Shown in pieces: positions 10,015-18,190 of a stretch of 18,318 bases of DNA. A program made the translations under genes and the position numbers. This DNA comes from Cyclostephanos tholiformis (lineage: Eukaryota > Bacillariophyta > Thalassiosirophyceae > Thalassiosirales > Thalassiosiraceae): assembly GCA_036939975.1 (NCBI GenBank), contig JALLPB010000414.1:1-18318 (forward strand), given 5' to 3'. How positions within the stretch are numbered: position 1 is the first letter of the stretch; every line of letters starts with the position of its first letter. Under the pieces are notes generated by a model that searched no databases, was not told the origin of the DNA, and worked only from the letters and a program-made list of their open reading frames with translations.

Positions 10015-10550
10015 CGGCATCTACGTCTGGTGCTTTTATTGGTTTTGTTATTACAATATCATAATAATATCAGAGACCGCCACTACCTTCTTCAATCGGC
10101 AATTGTTGATTCATAAGAATCCCCCTGGAGGAGACTGTACAAAAATGGTGACGATGAGTCATTTCTCCATTTGACCGGATTGAACCAACCTGCCTTTCAT
10201 ATGCTTATGGAGTACATCTTCAACCCAGAGGATTTTCCCCGCCGTCATCGGGAGCAACCTCATTTGCTTGGTCCTGATGGCTATCTTGGACTAGTTCTGT
10301 TTTATTTGGGCAGCACAATGAGCTATAAACATCTCTGCCTTATTTTTGGGACCACCCCATACATGTGCAGCCGCGCAGTAAATTGGATGCTTAGAAAAAT
10401 TGTACACAAACTGAGGGATCATCCCTCTGCAAGGGTGAAATTCCCCAACAGAGACAAGATGCGGGAGTATGCCGCTATGGTCCAGCAGCAGTCCAACAGA
10501 GAGAACCTCTCATGAACAACATCATCGGCTTTCTGGAGGGCAGCACGTGC
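10015..10550 (+). pseudogene. PIF/Harbinger transposase, N-terminal fragment
   Basis: The + frame from 10015 reads RHLRLVLLLVLLLQYHNNIRD, then RHYLLQSAIVD, an in-frame TAA at 10114-10116, then SPWRRLYKNGDDESFLHLTGLNQPAF, HLLGPDGYLGLVLFYLGSTM, SYKHLCLIFGTTP, INWMLRKIV-like AVNWMLRKIVHKL and FPNRDKMREYAAMV. This is the N-terminal helix-turn-helix region of DDE_Tnp_4 transposases. A frame change at about 10498-10508 leads to EPLMNNIIGFLEG, where the family has IGF-x-D-G carrying the first catalytic Asp. Here Glu occupies that place, and immediately afterwards the sequence becomes that of the partner Myb-like gene's tail. The rest of the catalytic domain (second and third acidic residues) is gone. 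About a third of a usual 350-450-residue transposase remains. It is inactive as read and could at most be mobilised in trans. Confidence 0.85.
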
Positions 10551-11189
10551 ATTCATGGTCGGGGCTGTAGGCGTCACACCCTCCTTGCTGTCAGTTGGAG
10601 GTGGAGGACTATGGAGGGCAGCACGTCGTGCGTTTATGGTTGGGGCTGCCAGCATCATGCTCTCATTGTCACTTGGAGGTGGAGGTGGAGGAGGTACATT
10701 GGCAGCCAAATCACCAATTCTGTCGTTGTCTACTGCACCGTTGTCTCCTCCTAATTCCCCCCCCCCCCTCGTCCTCCTCCGCACCCCAACATCTGCTGTC
10801 ATCTTCATCTTCATCCCCTGTAGTCGCTGCATGAATATGGTCGTTGCCTTCATCGTCCAACAACAATCCTAGCAAACCCAAATTAGTCTTTTCCATGTTT
10901 TTTTTTCAATTGCCATGCAGCAATGAACCCTGTCATCATTTCCGCCCGTCCAACCCGTCAGCTTCTTCATATTATTACATAGATTTTTAATCCAGTGCTT
11001 TTTCATATCATTAGTATCGTGCAAGTCCTTCTCCTTCATTTCATTCAGATAGGCTAATGCAACAGCTTGCCATCCGTACTCACCATTGGGCAATATATCA
11101 CTGACAATCTTTATAAGAATTTCGTTCTTATAGTTAACAGGGCCCTTTCTGCGTGCAATGTTGTGATGGGCAAACAACAACTTGCGCAT
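10540..11189 (-). pseudogene. Harbinger Myb/SANT-like DNA-binding partner, frameshifted
   Basis: Reading leftward from an ATG at 11189, the first 106 codons contain YKNEILIKIVSDILPNGEYG, WQAVALAYLNEM, LHDTNDMKKHWIKNLCNNMKK, TGWTGG and DRVHCCMAIEKK. The three spaced Trp-containing helices are typical of the Myb/SANT-like protein that helps Harbinger transposase enter the nucleus and bind its ends. Coding continues in two further frames with an acidic stretch (LLDDEGNDH...TTGDEDEDD), RRRTRGGG and a Pro-rich segment (PPPPPPPSDN). The frame changes sit at a run of nine T (about 10898-10906, + strand) and a run of twelve C (about 10757-10768). The N-terminus is cut where a transposon inserted at about 11195; the true start may lie beyond 12920. 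The tail is fused to the transposase remnant near 10545 by deletion. Confidence 0.72.
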
Positions 11190-11204
11190 GGCGCATAGGT
11201 TGCC

Positions 11205-11230
11205 AATTACTGAGTAATTACTCAGTAATT
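11205..11230. repeat. Perfect 26-bp palindrome at the left terminal repeat
   Basis: Each base from 11205 to 11217 pairs with its partner from 11230 back to 11218 (core GAGTAATTACTC). It lies just inside the left terminal repeat and may be a transposase-binding site or a tandem-inverted duplication of the end. The right end lacks an equivalent complete palindrome. Confidence 0.85.
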
Positions 11231-11479
11231 ACTGCCGTTACTGGGTTTTTGGCCTCAGATCTGGGTTACTGCCTTTACTTTAAATTGAGGAATCATGGTT
11301 TTTGGCAAGAGGAACTGGAAAAGTAAGGGCAAAGTAATTACTTTGTCGCTAAAAGATACGACTTGACAAAATGCTATTTTAAGAGTACGGATCTAAGTTA
11401 AATTCATCGCCAACAACTCAGAAAAAGAGGACCGCGAGGGACAACAACAACACCTCGCAATGCAAAGATCAAAGACCCC

Positions 11480-12110
11480 CCCCACCGCCACCTCCACCAC
11501 CATGCCGCCTCCATGCGCCACGTCCCCTCAGCACCGACGGCAACGGAGACGGCGATGGCAATGATGACGGCAACAGTGACAGCGCCGTCACTACCACCGC
11601 TGCCGTTGCCCTTCTTGTCTTCTTCGCCATGCCGTTGCCATCACCGCCACCGTCGCTGCCACCGTCCCCGCCGTCATCACCATTGACATCGTCCTTCCCG
11701 TCGCCGTCGCTGTCACCATCCCTGTTGCTGTCACCACCGCCATTGTTGTTGCTGTCGCCATCGCCCGTTGCTGCAGCCATTGCCATCGCCCTTCCTGTCG
11801 CTGTCGCCGTCCCCGACACCGTCATTGCCACCATTGTAATCGACGTCGTCATTGCTATTGGCGTTGCAGTCGCCATCGCCCTCCCCCCTCCCCATTGCCA
11901 TCATCATGTGATTGCCGTCACCGCCGCCATCCACGTTGCCATCGTGGTTATCCTTGCCCATCACCGTCTTTGTTGCCATCGCTGTCATCATCACCGTCAC
12001 CATTGCTGACACTGCCACCCTTGCCCGTCGCCGCCGCCATTGCCATTGCAGTTGCGGTTGCTGTCGCTGTCGCCATTGCTGTCTCTGTTTTGATGGTGTG
12101 TCGGCATTTT
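11480..12110. repeat. Degenerate trinucleotide low-complexity array (GCC-RTC type)
   Basis: About 630 bp are built from GCC, GTC, ATC, ACC and GCT triplets in a scrambled order (GCCATCGCC, GCTGTCGCCGTC and so on). All six frames are therefore unusually open, producing Ala/Val/Pro/Ser-rich peptides on + and Asp/Gly/Asn-rich or Met/Ala/Thr-rich peptides on -. I treat these as artefacts of composition, not genes. Confidence 0.85.
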
Positions 12111-12395
12111 GGAGGGCATGATGGGCAAGGACCCAAAGGAGGGCGGTAGAGGGGTCCTCAATTTTAATCATTATTTAGTATCTACCTTAGTCCATCAGAG
12201 CACCAACCAGTTATCTTACCTTCAATCCATCCACTTTGATGATGCAGTGCTACTTTTTGTAGGTTATGTTGTAGAGACTACACATATGATAGAGACTACT
12301 CTTCAGACATTATTTACTACATACAACATAGAGTCAAAAAAATAATAATATTTTGACTAAAAACCCCTTACATAAATACATATCTACATATTTTA
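12111..12395. other. Unassigned interior of the nested TIR element
   Basis: There is no gene. It contains a direct repeat TAGAGACTAC (12271 and 12290) and AGTCAAAA...TTTTGACT (about 12332-12357), an A/T-rich foldback. It may be leftover internal sequence of the non-autonomous element. Confidence 0.4.
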
Positions 12396-12734
12396 GGTAT
12401 TACCGATATCTTGCAGGTGTGCGCACCCTGTTTTTTTCTAAATTTGCTTGCACGACCAGCGGCAGTCTTTGAGCAGTGGTTCCCCCCCACCGGTCAATAG
12501 GTTAAATGGCATAATCTCCGCAACCGGCGGTCCGATGGAATTGCCGGAAGCGCATGACAATCAGCTATGTGTAGTATCAAATGGCGGTCCGATCCAACCT
12601 CCGGTTGCGGAGATATCGCCATTTTACCTATTGACTGGTGGGGGGGGACCGCTGCTCAAAGACTGCCGTTGGCCGCGCAAGCAAATTTAGAAAAAAAAGC
12701 AGGGTGCGCACACCTGCAAGAAATCGGTAATACC
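12396..12734. mobile_element. 339-bp foldback MITE with ~132-bp arms
   Basis: The left arm 12396-12527 and right arm 12601-12734 are nearly perfect inverse copies with only scattered mismatches: GGTATTACCGAT-TCTTGCAG, GTGTGCGCACCCTG, CTAAATTTGCTTGC, GGCAGTCTTTGAGCAG, CTCCGCAACCGG. The loop is 73 nt and contains GGCGGTCCGAT twice in direct orientation (12526-12536 and 12583-12593). The transcript would form a very long double-stranded hairpin. No coding. Target duplication not identified. Confidence 0.88.
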
Positions 12735-13016
12735 ACAGTAACCTGATTACTGTATTATGCTTATTTTTACAGTTACTCAAACCACCAAAAAAAGCCACAA
12801 AGTAATCATGTGGTTCCTTTAAAAAGTAACAGTAACCATAGTAAACACATTAAAGGAAAAGTGTTACTGTGTTTCAGCCTTCAAAACTCAGAATCTTGTT
12901 ACTCAGTAATTAGCAACCTAGGTGGAGCCCCTGACAAGAATGCAGGGGCAATGCCTTTGAGTTCGATGGATTGTATGGTTCAAGAAGGCCGGAGTTCATA
13001 AAAATTTTATTTTATT

Positions 13017-13070
13017 CTGGTCTAAATATTTATTCGGGGTGTCCAGACACCCTGAATAAATTTAGACCTG
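13017..13070. repeat. 54-nt hairpin in the right Harbinger terminal region
   Basis: CTGGTCTAAAT...TTATTCGGGGTGTC pairs with GACACCCTGAATAA...ATTTAGACCTG around a 2-nt turn, with one small bulge and two mismatches. The outer parts of the stem are the TTTAGACC motif that recurs through both ends of the Harbinger element, so this is probably a paired transposase-binding motif. Confidence 0.75.
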
Positions 13071-13140
13071 AAATATTTTATTTTGTATTTAGACCCAATT
13101 TAAACCTGGTTTAATCTGGTCCAAATCAGGTCTAAACGGT

Positions 13141-13144
13141 TTAA
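13141..13144. repeat. TTAA target-site duplication, left
   Basis: TTAA immediately precedes the left piggyBac terminal repeat. An identical TTAA follows the right terminal repeat at 16477-16480. Duplicated TTAA is the hallmark of piggyBac integration. Confidence 0.85.
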
Positions 13145-13157
13145 CAGCTTAACAGCT

Positions 13158-13457
13158 AAGTCCGTTCCGGCGGGAACAAAAAAATCGGACCTGTACTTTT
13201 TGGTAGGTACGTACGCATGGCGGGATCCCAAAACTCGTGCGTTTCACAAGTCTACATACGTAGGAATCGTTTGTGACCCCTCCATTGAATCGATAATAAA
13301 TCGGCCCTGATGGAACAAAACAACAATGGCCAAAACGGCCATCGCGATCGATGTTCCCTTTGGGCGAGGGCGCTCATACGATACGCTTTGCTTCCTTAGG
13401 GTCTTAGGAAGACCCCTACGCGAGGGATTTGTGAAACAATCGTTAGTTTAATTTATA
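13158..13457. other. 3' non-coding region of the piggyBac gene
   Basis: No other gene is seen. On the minus strand AATAAA overlaps the transposase stop codon (about 13460-13466) and could serve as a polyadenylation signal. A short stem ATGGCC-AAAAC-GGCCAT lies near 13326-13342. Confidence 0.45.
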
Positions 13458-16129
13458 TTAATTTATTACCATCGTCGATGCAAATTCTTTGTTGTGATGA
13501 TAGATGTGGTAGTGCCGGTGGCAATTCACCGGCGCTCCCTTGACGTAGCTGTTGCAAAGGTATACATCCTTTCGCAAACGCGCGCTGCACTCCTTGCAGC
13601 GCATATGCGTGTCGCTTACGCGCGGATATTTCGCCTTGCTCGCCAACTTACCCGGGCAATCATCCCATCTGCATTTCCCCTTTTTTGCCACTGCCTCGCT
13701 CTGGTGCATGCGCCACGGCGATTTGCGTTGCTGATTCTTCAGCAGCGCATAGTTATCCATTCCCACCTCCACTGGCAGGCACGCCGGCATCACCGTCATC
13801 ATCCCCCTCGCGTTGGAACGAACCTTCCGGCCCGTCACCCACCCGAACAATTTTCCCAAATCTCGAGTCCAGCTCGGATGCTCCGCCCTCAACTTCCGCA
13901 TCGCCGGACCCCGTTGACACAGGTCGTGCGTCAACTCCCTCACCGCGTCGCCCATCGACAAAAATCTCCTCTCGGGCGTGTGCTCCTTGACGAGTGCCGT
14001 ATACATTTTGTAGGTGTTATTCAGCACCATGTTGTACAGCCGAAACACCAACTTTGGCGACCAGTTGTGCTGTCGGCTCTTTCCCCCCAGATCGTACGAT
14101 GCTTCCGCCCCGTTCCCCTTGTCGATCAAATGGAAAGTGGCGCAGTAGTCTCTCGTCTGCGCCGGGCACCGTACTTCCGTCCGATGCCTCTCCCGCTTCC
14201 CATCGTCGTCCCTCCTTTTCCGAAGCACGCCCATCCCCGCCTCAAGGATCTCCGGCCCGTGGAAATTCGACAACGTTCGGACGAGGGCGTTGTCGGACCA
14301 CACGGCAAAACAAAGCGACCGCCAGACGTGCTGCCAACAGATGGCATCGTACGTCCCCTTCTTCATTGATTTCGTACAATCAATGTCGGCACCGGTACGA
14401 TTCGCTTGCGCGGTACCGACCATGTTGATCCGCCACACGTCACGACCGATCATCGCCATGATGTCGCCCATGTAGGCGCTATCCATGGTGACGCAGTGCC
14501 CGTTGTTTTTGAATGCGTCGAGCATCACCGACAGAAGGTTGATCCACTTTTGGATCGTGACGGTGTTTTCATTCGTCTTTGCCAAATCCCCGTCCGACTT
14601 TCCGCCGAACACTCGCACGTGCAACTTGTACGACGCCAGTCCGCCGTGCGTGATTGCCAGTGAGTGGATTGTTGCGCCGGTCCGAATGGGCTTTGGATCA
14701 GGCCCTTGCGTGATGGGACTGTGATACCAGCCGGCAACACGGCTCTCGTCGAAGGTCAGCCATTTCCCAAAATCGACGCACTCCTTCCACCGGACATTGA
14801 AGTCGTCCTCAAACATCGAAAACTTCTGTCGGTGATGTGCCGTGCCATCCGGACTGCACACTTTCTGTCAGCATACGTGCTGGTGTCCTCCCATTCCTCC
14901 CCATCATCCCAATCGTCATTGAAATGAAGACACGAATAAATGTCTTGAAAGGCATTCTTCGGCATGCTTTCCATGCACGTGCCTATTGCATCCAGTGATT
15001 CCCAAGTCGACCAACATCGCTCAATCGACGGATTGCCTCTCAAACTCCGTGCGAGCTGGCATCCAAAAAAGCATGCAACGTCGTCGGCTCAAATATAATT
15101 CCCGTCGGAGGGACAATAATATTTCGGCACCCACTCTTTTGTTTTGATGATGTGCAACATGTAGTTGCGCATCCTTGCAGCCAAAAATTCATAAAAAGAA
15201 TCGCCACCAAAAGATGGTAACATCCACTCGTAGATGTGGCTGAAGCGTATGTCTCCTTGCACATCGGTGAACCCCTTCAGCTCCTCGTCAGATACCTTTG
15301 GACGAAAGAACTCCGTCGTCCCCCCAAAAGGTATGGGAAAAATGTCCCTCCCCGGCCTTCCATTGGTGTGCTTTGTCCAATTTTTGGCCTTCGTTTTTTC
15401 GTACCTCTTCTCCTCGAAAAGATCATTGTCCGAATCATCCTCGTCATCCTCTCCTCCACTGTAGCCATCTGCGTCGCCCTCCTTTAAATCTGCTTCACAC
15501 TCTCCACCACGAAGCACTGAATCAGGGTTGATTGTTGTATTTTCGTAACGGCGTGCCACTTGTTTCCCCACCGTCTTCGTCGTCTCTCCCTTCTTCCTCT
15601 TCCCCATCTTTCTTCTCTTCCTCTTCCTCTTCGTCGCAGGCACCCCTTCGCTGTACGAGCCGTCGTCGGCATCATCGGCGTCCTCGAAGGCGTCGTTGCA
15701 GCTAGCAAAAAAATCCACGTCTTCCTCGTCCCCCCCCTCATCGACAAACTCCTTGTTGGTGAAGTCGTCGTCAACCATCGTCCCTCCATTTTTTCCGACG
15801 AGGACTCTCACCCGCACCATTTCGTCGTCCGGATTGCCCGGACACAGCATCGGCAGATGAAATCGCGAGAAGCCAGGCTGCCCCTCGTCCGCGTAGAGAA
15901 GGACGGAATCATAGCGCATGGCGTAGTGCGCTCCGAGCTCGTCATCGAGCTCGACTTCGAAAAAATACTCGTTCGGCGCGCCGAGGTTCACGGCGGCAAT
16001 TCGGCCTCGATTGAGGCCGCCGTCGACAAAGCCCGGCCACCAGCTGTTCGGGACGTTCAGGCGGAGGCCTACCAATGCCTCGGCCCATTCCGAGTCGATG
16101 GGAGAGCGTCGGACGAAGGTGGGCGGCAT
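13458..16129 (-). pseudogene. piggyBac transposase (DDE_Tnp_1_7), one stop and one frameshift
   Basis: It starts at ATG 16129. The first 346 codons carry an N-terminal domain (NSWWPGFVDGGLNRGRIAAV...YFEVELDDELGAHYAMRYDSV pattern) that might be a small chromatin-reader-like barrel (inference), an acidic linker, a basic nuclear-localisation-like KRKRKRRKMGKRKK, and the start of the family domain (DEELKGFTDVQGDIRFSHIY). An in-frame TGA at 15089-15091 follows DGNYI, after which ADDVACFFGCQLARSLRGNP continues in the same frame. A frame change at about 14862-14872 leads into the last 467 codons. The catalytic Asp candidates are in FDESRVAGW (14748-14750), VTMDSAYMG and FAVWSDNALVRTLS, matching the D-D-D order of piggyBac transposases. 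The C-terminal Cys/His-rich domain (CRWDDC...CKECSARL...YLCN...CHRHYHIYHH) is complete. The enzyme excises and pastes DNA at TTAA. With these two lesions it is probably inactive, unless they are sequencing errors. Confidence 0.93.
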
Positions 16130-16476
16130 CGCTGTGTTGAATCGGGATGTGCGATGTGATTATTTGTGGAGGAAGTCATTTTTTTCTTGCCATTTTTGTT
16201 AGGAGAAAATTTGGCGCGCCGTAAATTATGGTACATCACAACCGCACAACTGAGACGAATAGCTAGTGCAAAAAAGGCACGAAACGGACCCTCTACTCAG
16301 CTCATCGAAGCGACGAGCTGCCTAGAAAGGTCTAAAGACAAGAATTAAAGCTGAAGAGCTCAGCAATTTTTTTAGCTATCTAACTCCGTGAACGGATAAA
16401 AATTCGTGGTGAAACTACGAATCTACGAAGCTATTAAAAATTTTGGCGCTCACGAGCGCCAATAGCTGTTAAGCTG
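16130..16476. other. 5' non-coding region and right end of piggyBac
   Basis: It should contain the promoter of the transposase (reading leftward), but no confident TATA box was identified. It ends in the subterminal palindrome GGCGCTCACGAGCGCC and the right terminal repeat. Confidence 0.5.
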
Positions 16477-16480
16477 TTAA
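16477..16480. repeat. TTAA target-site duplication, right
   Basis: TTAA directly follows the right piggyBac terminal repeat and matches 13141-13144. An intact empty site would read ...TCTAAACGGT-TTAA-TTTATTGCG. Confidence 0.85.
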
Positions 16481-16785
16481 TTTATTGCGATTAATACCCA
16501 ACTCATAGACGGTACGAGTTTAGCGTGTGGCTTCATCAGGGGATTAATTGCAGCCTCAGATCACTTCTTGCCTGGTTTAGGCGAGGTGGTTAGGCGTATT
16601 TTTGACAGAGTTCGATTTTTTTAGGTTTTTCTCGTCCTGAGATTCCAGGTGGAATTTTGAGTGCATCAGCTATTTGAAGTTTGTTTTTGGGTTCAATTTG
16701 GCGGGAGTCTGTCGGCGCAGTAATATGTAGTACCTACTCAGGCTCTTAAGTTGGATAAGTGCTTGGAGATGGAGTAGGTTTGGTG
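16481..16785. other. Non-coding, downstream of the reverse transcriptase
   Basis: No gene is seen on either strand. In particular, no GIY-YIG endonuclease motif follows the reverse transcriptase, although such a domain is typical at this position in many Penelope-like elements. Confidence 0.4.
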
Positions 16786-18190
16786 TTAGGGTTGCGCAAA
16801 AATTGTCTCAATAATATCGGGACAAAGGACATGGGCACTAGCCACCTTGCTAGGCACTTGGTGTAGCCGTGCTTGGGTAAGGTCTTCTTTTAAATTCTTG
16901 TGTCGTGAGTAGGCGACTGTGAATTTGTCGATGTCGAGTTTTGTATTGAAGGTGTCATGGCAGTAGTAGTTATAAAGCTGTTGGATGCCCCTACGGGTTA
17001 TGTCATTAGGATGATAGGGTAGGTGAAAGAAGAGTGAATTCCGCAGAGTTGTTTTTGCAACCTGGGTTTGGTTCTCTGGCAACTTTTCCTTTGAGTGTTT
17101 TTGTTGTATTGTAATATCAGCCGCTAGAATAGTTTTCTTTAGGGTGCCGGTATCCCATCCCCTTGCAAGTAGGTGGTGGAACATCGTGATCACAGTGTCA
17201 TGGTAGTCTTGTTGTAGGGTATTTTGTTTGTAATACGTTTGCATAACACTATAAATCATCCCGTTCAGCGTCGATTTTGGGTGAGCTGAGTGGGGGGGCA
17301 GGTATGGGTATAAATTCATTGTTTTTCGAAATGTCCGAGTAACGAGCGGCGGTTTTTGATGGTGATGGTCAGGTCCACGAAGTCAACTGAGCTGGAGGGC
17401 TCGTTGATGTCCCATTGGAGTTGGCCTGTTAAGGGTTGATCCGAAGTCCTCCCAGGTAATGGAGGTGTCACTGAAAGTCCAAATTCCAATCAAATCATCG
17501 ATGTACCTTTTTAGGAAAATCAGGTTTTGATTGTATTTTGGCATTATGGTCGAAGTATATGGTAGCGTACATGCATGCTGTAGAGGTGCCCATTGCAGTG
17601 CCAATGAGCTGTAGGTATCTCGTGTTGCCGAACTCGAAGATATTGTTCCTCACAACTATATCCAGTGCTTGCTTCAGTGGAAGTAGTGGGAAACCTGGTG
17701 GGAGTTTTTGTTGGGTGCCGAGGTTGTCAAGCCAGCGGTTGATGACAAAAGTGGCATGGTTGGTATCGATGTTAGTGTACATCGATCTCGCATCAGCTGT
17801 AGAAAGTTGTGCTCCGTTTGGGACTTCGCCTAGTTGGCTGAGGTTTTCTATTAATTGCTAGGAATTGTGGATAAAAGAAGGTATTAGCGGCCATAGAAGT
17901 TGCAACCAATAGTCTATCCAACGGCTGAATCTGTTAAGCATTGTCCCGGCACAGCAGATGATCGGATGTGTTATCCATGGGTTTTTATGGATTTTGATGG
18001 TGAGGCGAAAACATGTAGGTTTATCGCAAAATTGTTCAATCGATTTTAGGAGGAACAGTGACTCTGCCAGGGAAAGTAGATTCTTATTTTCCCAATCTGT
18101 GACAAGGTTTCTTAGCTGATTGCTTAGTGTAATTTGGCAGTCGTAGGCTTCGATTGTTTGGATCTAGCTTCACGATGTGCTTGTCATTTT
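16786..18190 (-). pseudogene. Penelope-like reverse transcriptase, decayed
   Basis: Reading leftward: TDWENKNLLSLAESLFLKSIEQF, CFRLTIKIHKNPWITHPIIC (KIHK and the RPI-like block of reverse transcriptases), FSRWIDYWLQLLWP, an in-frame TAG (17858-17860), STADARSMYTNIDT, LQLIGTAMGTSTACMYATIYF (17588-17602 region), then after a frame change FLKRYIDDLIGIW with the catalytic YIDD (about 17494-17505). Further frame changes near 17430 and 17345 connect QWDINEPSSSVDFVDLTITI to RTFRKTMNLYPYLPPHSAHP. The C-terminal 177 codons end with YHPNDITRRGI and KFTVAYSRHKNL. KIHK, GTAMG and Y-I-D-D-x-x-x-x-W in this order point to the Penelope-like class, whose enzyme copies element RNA into DNA at the target. The assignment to Penelope-like, rather than another lineage, is moderately sure. 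The N-terminus is degraded and the element continues past the window end. Confidence 0.82.

Larger units (their letters stand above)
11196..12920. mobile_element. Non-autonomous TIR element (hAT-like or TA-target) nested in Harbinger
   Basis: The 22 bp starting TAGGTTGCCAATTACTGAGT at 11196-11217 match the inverse of 12899-12920 at 21 of 22 positions. Inside each end there are many GTTACT / GTAATTACT words, as often seen in subterminal regions of hAT-like elements. Alternatively, the outermost TA could be a TA duplication flanking 20-bp repeats, as in Tc1/mariner relatives. No 8-bp duplication is visible. There is no transposase inside: the interior consists of low-complexity DNA (11480-12110), an unassigned stretch and a hairpin MITE. 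It interrupts the 5' side of the Myb-like gene. Confidence 0.72.
9787..13136. mobile_element. PIF/Harbinger element, internally deleted and hosting nested insertions
   Basis: TTTAGACCTGATTT at 9787-9800 is matched by its perfect reverse complement at 13123-13136. Both flanks carry extra copies of TTTAGAC / TTTAGACC (left: about 9775-9803; right: 13019-13136). Between them are the two genes expected of this superfamily: a transposase on + and a Myb/SANT-like protein on -, converging. The repeats may be subterminal, so the true ends and target-site duplication (3 bp in this superfamily) are not fixed. The right edge abuts the piggyBac insertion four bases later, so its outer tip may lie beyond 16480. 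The element contains another transposon at 11196-12920. Confidence 0.65.
13145..16476 (-). mobile_element. Complete piggyBac transposon
   Basis: CAGCTTAACAGCTA at 13145-13158 is matched perfectly, inverted, at 16463-16476, with TTAA duplications outside both. The element is 3332 bp and contains a single gene, the transposase, read from right to left. Each end carries a subterminal palindrome: GTTCCGGCGGGAAC near 13164 and GGCGCTCACGAGCGCC at 16445-16460. Note that the terminal repeat itself contains an internal TTAACAGCTTAACAGC duplication, so a nearby alternative end 9 bp in is formally possible. The matching ends and nearly intact gene indicate a recent insertion, and it sits directly against the right end of the Harbinger element. 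Confidence 0.92.

Noticed and set aside
10512..10872. Overlapping + ORFs (80-105 codons) with Gly/Trp/Ser-rich repeats
   Set aside because: They are antisense to the Pro-rich tail of the Myb-like gene. Only the first few codons of one of them belong to the transposase.
11469..12171. Several 60-146-codon ORFs on both strands in the triplet array
   Set aside because: All six frames are open because of the repeat composition, and the peptides are low-complexity with no domain.
13326..13342. ATGGCC-AAAAC-GGCCAT stem as a terminator
   Set aside because: It has no U-run, and the context is eukaryotic, so a bacterial-type terminator is not expected.
13494..14369. 291-codon open frame on + opposite the piggyBac transposase
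   Set aside because: It is the antisense shadow of a strongly recognisable DDE_Tnp_1_7 coding region; the GC-rich codon pattern of the real gene leaves it open.
15560..16159. 199-codon + ORF opposite the piggyBac N-terminus
   Set aside because: It is antisense to a real coding region and has no recognisable motif.
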